A stretch of DNA of 64,000 nucleotides from Mucilaginibacter ginsenosidivorax (GCF_007971525.1 NZ_CP042437.1:7254001-7318000), one strand, 5' to 3'. Positions 1 through 8,711 are shown, counted from the stretch's first letter. Program-made: numbers and translations. The notes: generated by a model not told the origin, from the sequence alone.

Positions 1-60
1 CCGGCACGGTTTCCCACAGGTGTTTGAGACCAGCGCGTCTACCAATTCCGCCAGCTGGGC
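1..60 (-). tRNA. tRNA-Leu (CAA), 3' end cut off by window start
   Basis: Read on the minus strand, the sequence from base 60 down begins GCCCAGCTGGCGG and continues with the class II D-arm GGTAGACGCG. The anticodon loop is CTCAAAC, giving anticodon CAA (leucine, UUG codons). The long variable arm starts TGTGGGAAACC. The T-arm and acceptor 3' strand lie outside the window. The gene is 28 bp downstream of the hscB stop on the same strand, so the two may be co-transcribed. The anticodon stem has one apparent U-U mismatch. Confidence 0.9.
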
Positions 61-88
61 ATACTCTGTAAATCTAATCAGCGATCTT

Positions 89-613
89 TTACAGGCGGGC
101 TGCAAATGTATCTAAACTCTCTTTAATTCGCAACAGATATTTTTGTCTGTAGTAAATATTTGCAATTTTTATCCTTCTTTCTTCCTGCGCAGTATGGTCA
201 AGCTGTGTATAATCCGTTGTTAGTTCGTGAAGGTTTTCGTTAATATCAGCCTCAAAAGCAAGCACTTCCGCGGTTATTGATGCCAATTCTGTGCTGTTAT
301 CAACTTCCATCAATCTTTCATTAATATCCATCATTTCCATCAAAAAATCAGCCGGTAATTGTGGTTTTGCGCCCTCAGAAACCAGGTTATGGAGCTTTAA
401 AATGTATTCCATTCTGCGTGCCGGGTCATTTAATACCTGGTAAGCCTTGTTATTTAGGGTAGATAATTCCAGTATTTCCTGTTGTTTTGCCTCATCTTCG
501 CCTGCATAAAAATCGGGATGATACAGTTTGCTTAGCTCATAAAATTTCTTTTTGAGTTTGGCCGCTTCAATATCAAATGATTCGGGTATGCCATAAAATT
601 CAAAATAATTCAT
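89..613 (-). CDS. hscB: HscB-like J-domain co-chaperone for Fe-S cluster assembly
   Basis: A 174-residue protein with an N-terminal J-domain, HPD at residues 32-34 (context KLYHPDF), followed by a helical C-terminal region of the HscB oligomerisation type containing LNNKAYQVLNDPARR. HscB proteins hand IscU-type scaffolds to an Hsp70 for Fe-S cluster transfer in the cytosol. The ATG at 613 is preferred over one six codons upstream because homologues begin close to the YFEFYGIP segment. No isc or suf gene is nearby; the only same-strand neighbour is tRNA-Leu. The length is typical of the family. A generic DnaJ-domain protein is the alternative, but the C-terminal half favours HscB. Confidence 0.85.
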   Translation of the reverse strand: MNYFEFYGIPESFDIEAAKLKKKFYELSKLYHPDFYAGEDEAKQQEILELSTLNNKAYQVLNDPARRMEYILKLHNLVSEGAKPQLPADFLMEMMDINERLMEVDNSTELASITAEVLAFEADINENLHELTTDYTQLDHTAQEERRIKIANIYYRQKYLLRIKESLDTFAARL

Positions 614-616
614 AAA

Positions 617-779
617 CACGAATTTCACCAATTATGTCGAATTACACGAATTTTAATTTGTTACCGCTTTTCTATTACACCTGCTTGCCAGCGTTTTTTG
701 TGTTAGTTAGCTCATTCGTAGAATACTGCACAGCTCTCCCCGTTTTTAGTACCAATCAGTTTCATTCGTGAAATTCGTG
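617..779. repeat. Inverted AATTCGTG-type repeat pair between hscB and kdsA
   Basis: CACGAATTTCAC at 617-628 and its near inverse GTGAAATTCGTG ending at 779 form a 17-bp inverted pair (617-633 against 763-779, 15 of 17 matching). A further partial CACGAATTTT unit lies at about 646-655. The pair spans the divergent promoter region of hscB and kdsA. The same core returns at 28661-28784. Confidence 0.6.
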
Positions 780-795
780 CTTATCACTATCTTTG
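765..795 (+). promoter_or_regulatory. Predicted kdsA promoter (Bacteroidota type)
   Basis: TATCTTTG at 788-795 matches the TAnnTTTG -7 element exactly. TTCG at 765-768, with a 19-bp spacer, is one mismatch from the TTTG -33 element. Transcription would begin near 802, which rules out the TTG at 793 as the start codon and supports the ATG at 814. Confidence 0.5.
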
Positions 796-813
796 CCACA
801 TAACCTACATAAT

Positions 814-1587
814 ATGTTATTTGAGCAGATGCGGCAGAAGCCGTTTTTTATATTGGGTCCGTGTGTAATGGAAAACCAAGAGTTGTTATACACAGTTGCC
901 GAAAAGGTTGCCGAAGTTGGCCAAAAATATAACGTGCCTGTGATTTTTAAATCTTCTTTTGATAAAGCCAACCGTACATCCATCCACTCTTACCGTGGCC
1001 CTGGGATAGGGAAAGGAATGGAGATGCTTCAAAATGTGAAAGAGAAATTCGGCTTGCCTGTTATCACCGATATTCATGAACCTTTCCAGGCGGCGATAGC
1101 CGCAGAGGTGGTTGATGTGCTGCAGATTCCGGCGTTTTTATGTCGGCAAACCGACCTATTGGTTGCCGCCGCCGAAACCGGCAAAATAGTTAATGTAAAG
1201 AAGGCACAATTCCTGTCGGGGGCCGATATGTTTTATCCCGCCCAAAAGGTATTGGAGGCTGGCAACACCAAAGTAGTACTTACCGAGCGTGGCAATATGT
1301 ATGGTTACAATAATCTTGCTGTTGATTTCAGGAATATTTACGATATGAAGGCTTTTGGCCATCCCGTTTGCATGGACTGTACCCATTCGGTTCAACGGCC
1401 AGGCGGCGCGGGCGGTAAAACAGGCGGCGATCGCACTTTTGTGCCTATGATGGCCCTTGCCGCAAAAGCATTTGGGGCGGATGGTTATTTTATTGAAACC
1501 CACCCTGATCCGGATAACGCCTTGAGCGACGGCCCCAACATGCTGAAGCTTCATGATTTGGATGCCCTGATAGCTTCGCTTGTATAG
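814..1587 (+). CDS. kdsA: 3-deoxy-8-phosphooctulonate (Kdo-8-P) synthase
   Basis: A 257-residue TIM-barrel enzyme of the DAHP/KDO8P synthase family that condenses phosphoenolpyruvate with arabinose 5-phosphate for lipopolysaccharide Kdo. Family motifs seen are FKSSFDKANR, DIHEPFQ, FLCRQTDLL, NVKKAQF, TERGNMYGYNNL and THSVQRPGG. Four residues match the metal ligands of the metal-dependent class: Cys17 (GPCVMEN), His191 (THSVQ), Glu228 (IETHPDP) and Asp239 (LSDGP). It is therefore probably a metal-dependent KdsA, unlike the Escherichia coli enzyme. The ATG at 814 is chosen because the predicted promoter covers the TTG at 793. kdsD follows 78 bp downstream, so two Kdo-pathway steps sit together. 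Confidence 0.95.
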   Translation: MLFEQMRQKPFFILGPCVMENQELLYTVAEKVAEVGQKYNVPVIFKSSFDKANRTSIHSYRGPGIGKGMEMLQNVKEKFGLPVITDIHEPFQAAIAAEVVDVLQIPAFLCRQTDLLVAAAETGKIVNVKKAQFLSGADMFYPAQKVLEAGNTKVVLTERGNMYGYNNLAVDFRNIYDMKAFGHPVCMDCTHSVQRPGGAGGKTGGDRTFVPMMALAAKAFGADGYFIETHPDPDNALSDGPNMLKLHDLDALIASLV

Positions 1588-1593
1588 TGTTGG

Positions 1594-1661
1594 GTTTTAC
1601 GTATTACGTTGCAAGTAGTACGTGAATTATCATTAAAAACGTAAAACGTAATACGTATAAC
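1594..1661. repeat. ACGTATTACGT inverted repeat between kdsA and kdsD
   Basis: The arms at 1594-1610 and 1645-1661 are inverted copies of a 17-mer (16 of 17 match) built from TACGTATTACGT. No U-tract follows, so this looks like an intergenic repeat rather than a terminator. It fills nearly all of the gap between the two Kdo genes. Confidence 0.6.
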
Positions 1662-1665
1662 ATTA

Positions 1666-2601
1666 ATGAAGGATATTGCTAAAAGAGTTTTTGCTATCGA
1701 GATAGAATCGCTGCAACATGTAGCGAAATTAATTGACGATGAATTTACTAAAACCGTCGAGGCTGTATTGAATTGTACAGGTAAGGTAGTAGTTATTGGC
1801 ATAGGTAAATCCGGATTGATAGGAAAAAAAATTGCAGCTACACTTGCCAGTACCGGTACTCCAAGCTTTTTCCTGCATCCCGGTGAGGCATTTCATGGCG
1901 ATCTTGGGATGGTTGGTACTAATGACGCTGTTATGCTGATTTCGTATTCGGGCGAAACTGATGAAGTGTTACGCATAATCCCCTTTTTAAAATGGAATAA
2001 TAACCTGGTTATAGGCGTTACCGGCAATTCAACCTCTACCGTTGCTAAAAACAGTCATCATCATTTAAATATAAAAATCTCCCGTGAGGCTTGTCCGCTG
2101 GAATTGGCGCCAACATCGTCAACCACAGCTGCGCTGGTTATGGGAGATGCGCTTGCCATCGCATTAATGGAGTCCCGGGGGTTTAAGCAGCACGATTTTG
2201 CCCGTTTTCATCCTGGTGGCAGCCTTGGCCGCAAATTATTGGTAAAGGTAAAAGATATCATGCGTACAGATAAGTTACCTTTTATAGGTGAAGATGCGTC
2301 GTTTACAGAGTTATTGCTTAGTATGTCGGCAGGGCGATTGGGAATGGTTATTGTTGGGCAGGCCGATAATATTAAAGGAATTATTACCGACGGCGATTTA
2401 CGACGCGCTTTATTAAAGCACCCTGATCCATCTACATTAAGTGTTTTGGAAATAATGACAGTTAACCCACTAATTATTGATGGCGAGGAATTTGCGGGTT
2501 ATGCCGAACAATTGATGATTGAAAAAAAAATCACCACGTTACTCGTCGGCTCGGCATCTAACAGGTCGGTCAACGGCGTATACCAGATCTATAGTCAGTA
2601 A
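1666..2601 (+). CDS. kdsD: Arabinose-5-phosphate isomerase (SIS + two CBS domains)
   Basis: A 311-residue KdsD/KpsF-type isomerase converting ribulose 5-phosphate to arabinose 5-phosphate, the sugar substrate used by KdsA. The SIS domain covers about residues 25-175, with GIGKSGLIG at 45, HPGEAFHGD at 71-79 and SYSGETDE at 93. Two CBS domains follow at about 205-255 and 262-311, the first containing KDIMRTDKLP and DGDLRRAL. The length fits the family (about 310-330). The order kdsA-kdsD on one strand supports a shared role in Kdo supply. Confidence 0.93.
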   Translation: MKDIAKRVFAIEIESLQHVAKLIDDEFTKTVEAVLNCTGKVVVIGIGKSGLIGKKIAATLASTGTPSFFLHPGEAFHGDLGMVGTNDAVMLISYSGETDEVLRIIPFLKWNNNLVIGVTGNSTSTVAKNSHHHLNIKISREACPLELAPTSSTTAALVMGDALAIALMESRGFKQHDFARFHPGGSLGRKLLVKVKDIMRTDKLPFIGEDASFTELLLSMSAGRLGMVIVGQADNIKGIITDGDLRRALLKHPDPSTLSVLEIMTVNPLIIDGEEFAGYAEQLMIEKKITTLLVGSASNRSVNGVYQIYSQ

Positions 2602-2629
2602 AGTGGTTTATCCAACTCAAAAAATAATA

Positions 2630-2637
2630 TATATTTG
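2630..2637 (+). promoter_or_regulatory. Predicted -7 element for the UDP-sugar dehydrogenase gene
   Basis: TATATTTG matches TAnnTTTG exactly and lies 23 bp before the ATG at 2661. A clear TTTG -33 element is not visible; the expected place holds GTGGTTTA. The kdsD stop codon is just upstream, so this would start a new transcript. Confidence 0.35.
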
Positions 2638-2660
2638 CAAATATCTACCCCTGTTTAAAA

Positions 2661-3992
2661 ATGTTTGATCATCCGTCAAATCAGATTCTGCAACAATTTA
2701 AAGCTCCGGAAACTGCCCGCATTGCAATAATAGGGTTAGGTTACGTAGGATTGCCGCTCGCGGTTGAGTTTGCAAAAAAATTTCTGGTAAAAGGGTTTGA
2801 TATAAAAAAAACAAGGGTTGATGAGCTTAATAAGGCCCATGACCGTACCTTGGAAACCAATTCCGAGGTGTTAAAATCAGTTTTGCTTGGCAATGACAGT
2901 GGCAAACTTGTATTTACATCGGAGGTTGAGGATATAGCTGATTGCAATGTATTTATAGTTTCGGTGCCAACACCTACCGATCAGCACAATCGTCCTGATC
3001 TTGAGCTAATAAAAAAAGCAAGCGAATCAGTTGCGTCTGTACTTAAGATTGGCGATGTAGTGATTTACGAGTCAACTGTTTATCCCGGAGTTACCGAAGA
3101 TGTGTGTGTGCCGATACTTGAACGGGTATCCAGGCTTAGGTTTAATATTGATTTTTTTGCGGGGTATTCGCCCGAGCGGATTAACCCGGGAGACAAAGTA
3201 CATACACTTACCAATATATTGAAGGTGACCTCAGGCTCGACGCCCGAAGCTGCCGATTTTATCGATAAACTTTATCAAACTATAGTTACAGCGGGGACGC
3301 ATAAGGCGCCAAGTATAAAAGTTGCCGAAGCTTGTAAAGTAATTGAAAACTCCCAGCGCGACATTAATATCGCGTTTGTAAATGAACTGGCAAAAATTTT
3401 CCAGATCATGGGTATTGATACTCATGCAGTTTTAGAAGCGGCCGGTACCAAGTGGAATTTTTTGAATTTTAAACCGGGACTTGTTGGCGGCCATTGCACC
3501 GGGGTTGATCCGTATTACCTTGCCCAAAAAGCCCAGGAGGTAGGTTACCATCCCGAGATTATACTGGCTGGCCGCAGGCTAAATGATGGCATGGGCACAT
3601 ATGTAGCTCTGGAGGTAATTAAGCTTATGGTTAAGAAAGATATTCCGGTAAAAAACTCAAATGTGCTTGTACTCGGTTTTACTTTTAAAGAAAACTGCCC
3701 CGATGTACGTAATACCCGGGTAATTGACATTGTAAAGGTTTTAAGTGAGTTTGAAGCATGCTATGAGATTTACGACCCCTGGGCCGATCCATCGGAGGTT
3801 GAACTGGAGTACGGCGTTAAAACCATTAACGCATTTGAAAAATTGAAAGGTGGGTACGATGCTATTATTGTAGCAGTATCGCACAGGGAGTTTTTCAGCC
3901 TTGATTATAAGCAGTTAAAAAGAGGGGCTGCATCGGTTATATATGATATAAAGGGTATACTGGATAAAAACATGGTTGATGGCCGGTTGTAA
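2661..3992 (+). CDS. UDP-N-acetylhexosamine dehydrogenase (WbpA/TviB type)
   Basis: A 443-residue nucleotide-sugar dehydrogenase that oxidises a UDP-N-acetylhexosamine C6 hydroxyl to the uronate with two NAD+. The N-terminal Rossmann domain has GLGYVGLPLA at 25-34. The SVPTPTD and YESTVYPGVTED segments and the SPERINPGD motif are of the TviB/WbpA type rather than UDP-glucose dehydrogenase. The catalytic cysteine is Cys279 in GGHCTGVDPYY. The C-terminal UDP-binding domain has LGFTFKENCPDVRNT. The product would feed a capsule, exopolysaccharide or O-antigen, consistent with the phosphotransferase downstream. The exact sugar cannot be told from sequence alone. Confidence 0.9.
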   Translation: MFDHPSNQILQQFKAPETARIAIIGLGYVGLPLAVEFAKKFLVKGFDIKKTRVDELNKAHDRTLETNSEVLKSVLLGNDSGKLVFTSEVEDIADCNVFIVSVPTPTDQHNRPDLELIKKASESVASVLKIGDVVIYESTVYPGVTEDVCVPILERVSRLRFNIDFFAGYSPERINPGDKVHTLTNILKVTSGSTPEAADFIDKLYQTIVTAGTHKAPSIKVAEACKVIENSQRDINIAFVNELAKIFQIMGIDTHAVLEAAGTKWNFLNFKPGLVGGHCTGVDPYYLAQKAQEVGYHPEIILAGRRLNDGMGTYVALEVIKLMVKKDIPVKNSNVLVLGFTFKENCPDVRNTRVIDIVKVLSEFEACYEIYDPWADPSEVELEYGVKTINAFEKLKGGYDAIIVAVSHREFFSLDYKQLKRGAASVIYDIKGILDKNMVDGRL

Positions 3993-4198
3993 TTTAATTT
4001 GTATTTTTTTCACACAAAATGGTTGTAAAAACTTACTGTAATTTTATATTTGATTTGGTGTCAATTTCTTAATTTTTAATTTTGGTACATATGAAATAAC
4101 ACATTTGTAATCAATTGTACTTTCAATTATCACATTGTTATTTATAAATAAATATGCTAATTTTAGCGGGTGTTATATACTTCAACAAGCTCTAATAC

Positions 4199-5602
4199 AT
4201 GATTCACAGATACGCTACTTTTATTAAAGCGGTGAACCTTACCATCGATTATATTATACTTAATATGAGCATGGTAATTTCTTACTTTATCGAAGATAGG
4301 TCATACATTTTTTGGATAAACAACAGGAAATATTTACCCATTGTTTTGGTGTTTAATTTGATATGGTTGTTATCAGCCAATATTACCGGCTTGTATGAAC
4401 ATGTTTTGAATAAAGATTCTATCAAAACTTATCGCGGAGTAATAAAAACATACCTTCTGTTTGTAAGTTTTATTTGCTTTACTATAATTATACTTATAGG
4501 TACAAAAGCCTATTTTATTACACGCGAATACCTGTTTTATTCACTTGCATTATTTGGATTTTTACTTGGCTTGTGGAAACTGATATTCCTTACGATACGT
4601 AAAAGCGACAGGGCATCGCTGATTGATACCCGTGCCGTTATTATTATTGGTGGTGGCAGGATAGGTGCAGATCTGTACGGTTTTTTTAAACAAAACCCAG
4701 AGCGTGGCTACAGCCTGGTGGGCTTTTTTGATGATAATCCCGAACTCGTAAATGATAAACACCTCTATTTGGGTGGTACTAATGATTGCATAAGCTATGT
4801 ATTGAATAATAAAGTAGACGAAATTTTTTGTACCCTGCCCAATTCTGAAGCGGCAACAATTGAGCGGCTAATGCTTGATGCTGATAAAAACCTCATCAGG
4901 TTTAAGTTTATTCCAGAGTATTATGATTATGCGAAAAAACCAACTTTCATTCAAAGTTTTGGTCATATTCCCGTTATATCTGTAAGGCCCGAGCCATTAG
5001 AAAATATGCTCAACAGGTTTATAAAGCGACTGTTTGACGTGGTGTTTTCTTTATTTATTATTCTTTTCGTGTTCAGCTGGTTATTCCCAATCCTGGCTAT
5101 CCTGATCAAACTTGAATCAAGAGGTCCGGTATTTTTTGTACAGGAACGTTCGGGAAGGGATAACAAACCATTTAAATGTTACAAATTCCGTAGCATGCGG
5201 GTAAACAAGGACTCTGATAAAAAGCAGGCAACCCGTGGTGACTCCCGTATCACGAAAACAGGGGCCTTTATTCGTAAAACCAGCCTTGACGAACTTCCCC
5301 AGTTTTTTAATGTGATTTTAGGTAACATGTCTGTAGTGGGGCCACGGCCGCACATGATTAGCCATACACAGCAATATTCGCAGCTTATTGATACGTTTAT
5401 GGTAAGGCACTTTTTAAAACCAGGAATTACAGGATGGGCCCAAATTAATGGTTTAAGGGGCGAAACCCAAACAACACAAGCTATGCTTGAACGTGTTGAA
5501 GCTGATGTTTGGTACCTGGAGAATTGGTCATTCCTGTTGGATATGAAAATAGTTTTCTTAACGTTTTGGAATGCTTTAAGGGGAGAAAAGAACGCTTTCT
5601 AA
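4199..5602 (+). CDS. Undecaprenyl-phosphate sugar phosphotransferase (WcaJ/WbaP type)
   Basis: A 467-residue polyprenyl glycosyl-1-phosphate transferase that starts assembly of an extracellular polysaccharide on the inner membrane. About four hydrophobic segments lie in the first 130 residues, followed by a CoA-binding-like Rossmann domain (IIIGGGRIGADLYGFF near 150). One more membrane segment lies near 275-305, followed by the catalytic domain. Catalytic motifs are KFRSM, the DELPQFFNV pair near residue 363, NMSVVGPRP and PGITGWAQ. The 206-bp AT-rich gap upstream probably holds its promoter. The next gene begins 1 bp after the stop. Substrate is likely UDP-glucose or UDP-galactose by family; this is inference. 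Confidence 0.92.
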   Translation: MIHRYATFIKAVNLTIDYIILNMSMVISYFIEDRSYIFWINNRKYLPIVLVFNLIWLLSANITGLYEHVLNKDSIKTYRGVIKTYLLFVSFICFTIIILIGTKAYFITREYLFYSLALFGFLLGLWKLIFLTIRKSDRASLIDTRAVIIIGGGRIGADLYGFFKQNPERGYSLVGFFDDNPELVNDKHLYLGGTNDCISYVLNNKVDEIFCTLPNSEAATIERLMLDADKNLIRFKFIPEYYDYAKKPTFIQSFGHIPVISVRPEPLENMLNRFIKRLFDVVFSLFIILFVFSWLFPILAILIKLESRGPVFFVQERSGRDNKPFKCYKFRSMRVNKDSDKKQATRGDSRITKTGAFIRKTSLDELPQFFNVILGNMSVVGPRPHMISHTQQYSQLIDTFMVRHFLKPGITGWAQINGLRGETQTTQAMLERVEADVWYLENWSFLLDMKIVFLTFWNALRGEKNAF

Positions 5603-5603
5603 C

Positions 5604-6398
5604 ATGGCGGTGTTTCGCGATCAGTTAAACCGCGTTATTAATCTGCCGTCTATACCAAAACGCATTGTTTCTGTAGTACCCTCGCAAACCGAGCTTTTGT
5701 TTTATTTTGGTTTGAATGTTGAAATTGTTGGTATTACCAAATTTTGCATTCACCCGGAGGCAAAAGTTAAAGAAATAGCCAAAGTAGGGGGCACCAAGCA
5801 GCTAAATATTGAACTGATAAAATCCCTGCGCCCCGATTTAATTATCGCTAACAAGGAAGAGAACGATCGCGGCCAGGTTGAAGAGCTCATGGATGTTTGT
5901 CCTGTTTGGGTAAGTGATATATATGACCTGGAGACTGCCTTAACCATGATCGAGGGTGTTGGTGATATTGTTGGCAAGGGGCAGGAGGCCTACGCTTTAA
6001 ATCTCGAAATCAGACACCGTTTTGATACCTATATATTCCCCCCTTTGAATATCACTGTAGCCTACTTTATATGGAAAAACCCGTATATGGTTGCTGGCAG
6101 GCAAACGTACATTGATAGCCTGCTGCAAAAGTGTGGCTTAACCAATACTTTCGAATCAGAACGATACCCTGAAGTGTCTCCGGATGACTTAGCTGCCGCT
6201 AATCCCAACGTGATATTTTTATCATCCGAGCCATATCCGTTCAAACAAAAACATGTCCACGAGTTTAAACAATTGGTGCCAAAAGCAAAAGCTGTTTTGG
6301 TTGACGGCGAAATGTTTTCATGGTATGGGAGCAGGTTGTTGCAGGTGCCGGGGTATCTACGTAGGTTATTGAACGAAATTATTTTGCTGGCTCAATAA
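5604..6398 (+). CDS. BtuF/FepB-like substrate-binding domain protein without signal peptide
   Basis: A 264-residue protein of the helical-backbone metal-receptor fold used by cobalamin and siderophore ABC transporters. It shows RIVSVVPSQTELLFYFG at the start of the first lobe, LIKSLRPDLIIANKEEN, a central helix, and PNVIFLSSEPYPF in the second lobe. The protein begins MAVFRDQLNRVIN with no signal peptide or lipobox, so as read it would stay in the cytoplasm. No permease or ATPase gene of this transporter class is in the window. The gene starts 1 bp after the phosphotransferase stop and converges with the CocE gene, ending 3 bp from it. Signal-less members are common in Bacteroidota; their role is unknown to me. 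Confidence 0.8.
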   Translation: MAVFRDQLNRVINLPSIPKRIVSVVPSQTELLFYFGLNVEIVGITKFCIHPEAKVKEIAKVGGTKQLNIELIKSLRPDLIIANKEENDRGQVEELMDVCPVWVSDIYDLETALTMIEGVGDIVGKGQEAYALNLEIRHRFDTYIFPPLNITVAYFIWKNPYMVAGRQTYIDSLLQKCGLTNTFESERYPEVSPDDLAAANPNVIFLSSEPYPFKQKHVHEFKQLVPKAKAVLVDGEMFSWYGSRLLQVPGYLRRLLNEIILLAQ

Positions 6399-6401
6399 CC
6401 A

Positions 6402-8252
6402 CTATTTTATCACCGGCAAAATTATCTTCGATTTAGCATGGTAAACATTGATGGTTTCTTTCACAAAATCGCTGTCCTTTGCATGATATATATCCACAAA
6501 TTGCTGCGGATTTCTGTCGGCTAAAGGAAACCAGCTGCTTTGTACCTGGATCATTATTTTGTGACCCTTTTTAAAAGTATGGGCAACGTCGGGCACCTGG
6601 AATTTTACCTGTGTAGGCAATCCAGGCACAAATGCTTCGGGTGCCTGGAAGCTATTACGGTACCTACCGCGCATAATTTCGGCCCGTACCAGCATTTGGT
6701 AGCCGCCCATAGGATATTTGGTAACCGGGTTAGCTGGTGTATTATCGGGGAAAACATCTATGATTTTTACTACAAAATCGGCATCGGTATTTGAAATACT
6801 AACGGTCAGGTCGGCAGTTACCGGGCCGCCAAGCGTGATATCATTAGTTAATGTATCGGTACTGTACGTTAAAACATCAGTGCGGCGGGCGGCAAAACGC
6901 TGGTCGTCGGTCATGTATTCGCGTGTGCGGTATTCGTGCACCTTTTCGGCATAGGGAACCGGTTTGGCCGGGTCGCTCGTATAGCTGTCAAAGGTATTTT
7001 TGGTATTTGTTGGGCTATTAAAGGATAACTTCCCGTTTTGTTCCAAATAAATCGGCGTAGGCACCGCATCAGCAGGTGGCCATTGAGGTAACTTCCGCCA
7101 TTTATTTTCCCCCGAAAAAAATATAGTTGCTTTACTAAGCGTATCTATCGAGCCTTTCCCCTTTAAATAGTAATTGAAGAAGGGGATTTCGATGTTTTCC
7201 TGGTACCACTCGTTGGTTTTGCTGCCAAACTGGATGTTGCCTAAGTGAGTACCATCTTTGCTTGCCCATTGCCCGTGAAACCAGGGACCTACTACCAAAT
7301 TACTTTTGGTTGCCGGGCTTTGCTTCACTAAGGCCTGGTAGGTATTCCACGCCCCGTAGCCATCCTCGGCATCAAATAATCCACCCACAACCAACATGGC
7401 AGGCTTTACGTTTTTGATCCCCGAGCGCGTATCGCGGGCTTTCCACCATGCATCAAGGTTGGGATGAACCATCATATCGCTCCAAAATTTAAGGCTGTCG
7501 CCCGATGCTTTGGTAAAGTTGGGTAATGCTCCCGTTTTTAAGTACCATGCATAGTTATCAGGGCCATTTATGGGATACGTTTTTGCAGGCAATATGGTAG
7601 GATGGGGGCGTGGCTGGCTAAAACCGTAACCTACATGAAAATCAAATGCGTCCATCAAAAATAAAACGCCGTTATGGTGGTCGTCATCGCCAAAAAACCT
7701 ATCGGTAACCGGTGCCTGCGGGCTAACAGCCTTCAACGCCGGATGGCCGCTTAAGGCTGCTTCAGTTGCATAAAATCCGGGGAACGAAATCCCGGTTACA
7801 CCAACCTTACCATTGTTGTTATCCAGGTTTTTAACAAGCCAGTCTATAGTATCATAGCTATCGCTGGCCTCATCAATATCTTTATTTGTTTTTTTATTGG
7901 GATTGAAAGGACGTACCACTTCGAATGTCCCTTCGCTCATCCAGCGCCCCCTGATATCCTGGATCACCATGATATAGCCTTCCCTGCAATATTTGATCAT
8001 GAAATTTCGCCAGTATCCACGGTAATCTTTGCCATACGGCGCACAGGAATATGGGGTGCGGGTTATCAGGATCGGGTGCTTTTCAGCCTGGTCTTTGGGC
8101 TGATAAACAGATGTAAAAAGCTTTATCCCATCGCGCATCGGGATCTGAACTTCTTTTTTGATATAATTATTTACAAACCAGGTTGAGTCGGCATTTTGAG
8201 CAAATACTATTGCAGGTGCTAAAAGGATTGTAAGCAGTAACAGTTTTTTCAT
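6402..8252 (-). CDS. CocE/NonD-family secreted acyl hydrolase (peptidase S15 fold)
   Basis: A 616-residue protein starting MKKLLLLTILL with a signal peptide ending near FAQ. The alpha/beta-hydrolase domain covers about residues 25-330; the nucleophile is the serine of GISFPG near residue 154, preceded by the RGRWMSEG oxyanion-type segment. A C-terminal jelly-roll of the X-Pro dipeptidyl-peptidase type follows (TADLTVSISNTDADFVVKI). Such enzymes cleave esters, acyl-amides or dipeptides outside the cytoplasm. An ATG four codons upstream is possible, but the signal peptide begins here. The gene is alone on its strand, with the MITE-like element in its upstream region. Confidence 0.88.
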   Translation of the reverse strand: MKKLLLLTILLAPAIVFAQNADSTWFVNNYIKKEVQIPMRDGIKLFTSVYQPKDQAEKHPILITRTPYSCAPYGKDYRGYWRNFMIKYCREGYIMVIQDIRGRWMSEGTFEVVRPFNPNKKTNKDIDEASDSYDTIDWLVKNLDNNNGKVGVTGISFPGFYATEAALSGHPALKAVSPQAPVTDRFFGDDDHHNGVLFLMDAFDFHVGYGFSQPRPHPTILPAKTYPINGPDNYAWYLKTGALPNFTKASGDSLKFWSDMMVHPNLDAWWKARDTRSGIKNVKPAMLVVGGLFDAEDGYGAWNTYQALVKQSPATKSNLVVGPWFHGQWASKDGTHLGNIQFGSKTNEWYQENIEIPFFNYYLKGKGSIDTLSKATIFFSGENKWRKLPQWPPADAVPTPIYLEQNGKLSFNSPTNTKNTFDSYTSDPAKPVPYAEKVHEYRTREYMTDDQRFAARRTDVLTYSTDTLTNDITLGGPVTADLTVSISNTDADFVVKIIDVFPDNTPANPVTKYPMGGYQMLVRAEIMRGRYRNSFQAPEAFVPGLPTQVKFQVPDVAHTFKKGHKIMIQVQSSWFPLADRNPQQFVDIYHAKDSDFVKETINVYHAKSKIILPVIK

Positions 8253-8262
8253 AAGGAGGTGC

Positions 8263-8274
8263 ACGTTTAAACGT
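8263..8274. promoter_or_regulatory. 12-bp palindrome ACGTTTAAACGT at the CocE gene start
   Basis: A perfect 12-bp palindrome lies 10 bp upstream of the CocE start codon and touches the alternative upstream ATG. It could be an operator; the regulator is unknown. It differs in its centre from the LacI-type palindrome at 34641. Confidence 0.3.
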
Positions 8275-8322
8275 AAATATATTCTTTTTTAAGAACGTGC
8301 TGAAATGAGATAGATTTTACAA

Positions 8323-8640
8323 CAGGGCAAACGCATCTAAATTGGGTTAACATAACTTAACACATTTTAAATATATTTTTTATAAATACATAATAATCAA
8401 TATTTTATGATTTAGCATAGTTAACACTAAATTGATCTCACAAGTTAGGCGCATCCAAATATTTGTGCCCGTTGTCGGCCAATACAAGTCCCTTTGATGC
8501 TTGGATCGTTTAACCACTATCAGCCAATAAAAGCAAGGTATCGTTTGATGCTTATATCTTCCCGACGCTATAAGCTTACTTCGTTAGCTATTATTAAATG
8601 ACAAATCATCATCGCTAAATATTTAGATGCGTTTGCCTTG
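8323..8640. mobile_element. MITE-like element, copy 1, intact ends and 10-bp target duplication
   Basis: The 318-bp segment starts CAGGGCAAACGC and ends GCGTTTGCCTTG. The outer 20 bp are inverted repeats with one mismatch (8323-8342 against 8621-8640). The segment is flanked on both sides by GATTTTACAA (8313-8322 and 8641-8650), a perfect 10-bp direct repeat adjoining the ends exactly, as a target-site duplication should. No open frame of useful length lies inside, so it needs a transposase in trans. The interior is clearly related to 20773-21056. The long duplication fits IS4-like transposases, but that is inference. It accounts for most of the 459-bp gap between the CocE and SDR genes. Confidence 0.8.
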
Positions 8641-8711
8641 GATTTTACAATTGTAATATCGTTTACAGCCATAAATATTCATCATCTTTAACATATCAAA
8701 ACAATATCATC

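Noticed and set aside
8252..8259. AAGGAGG next to the CocE start as a Shine-Dalgarno
   Set aside because: It lies on the plus strand; the gene is on the minus strand, where it reads CCTCCTT, so it cannot pair with 16S rRNA there.
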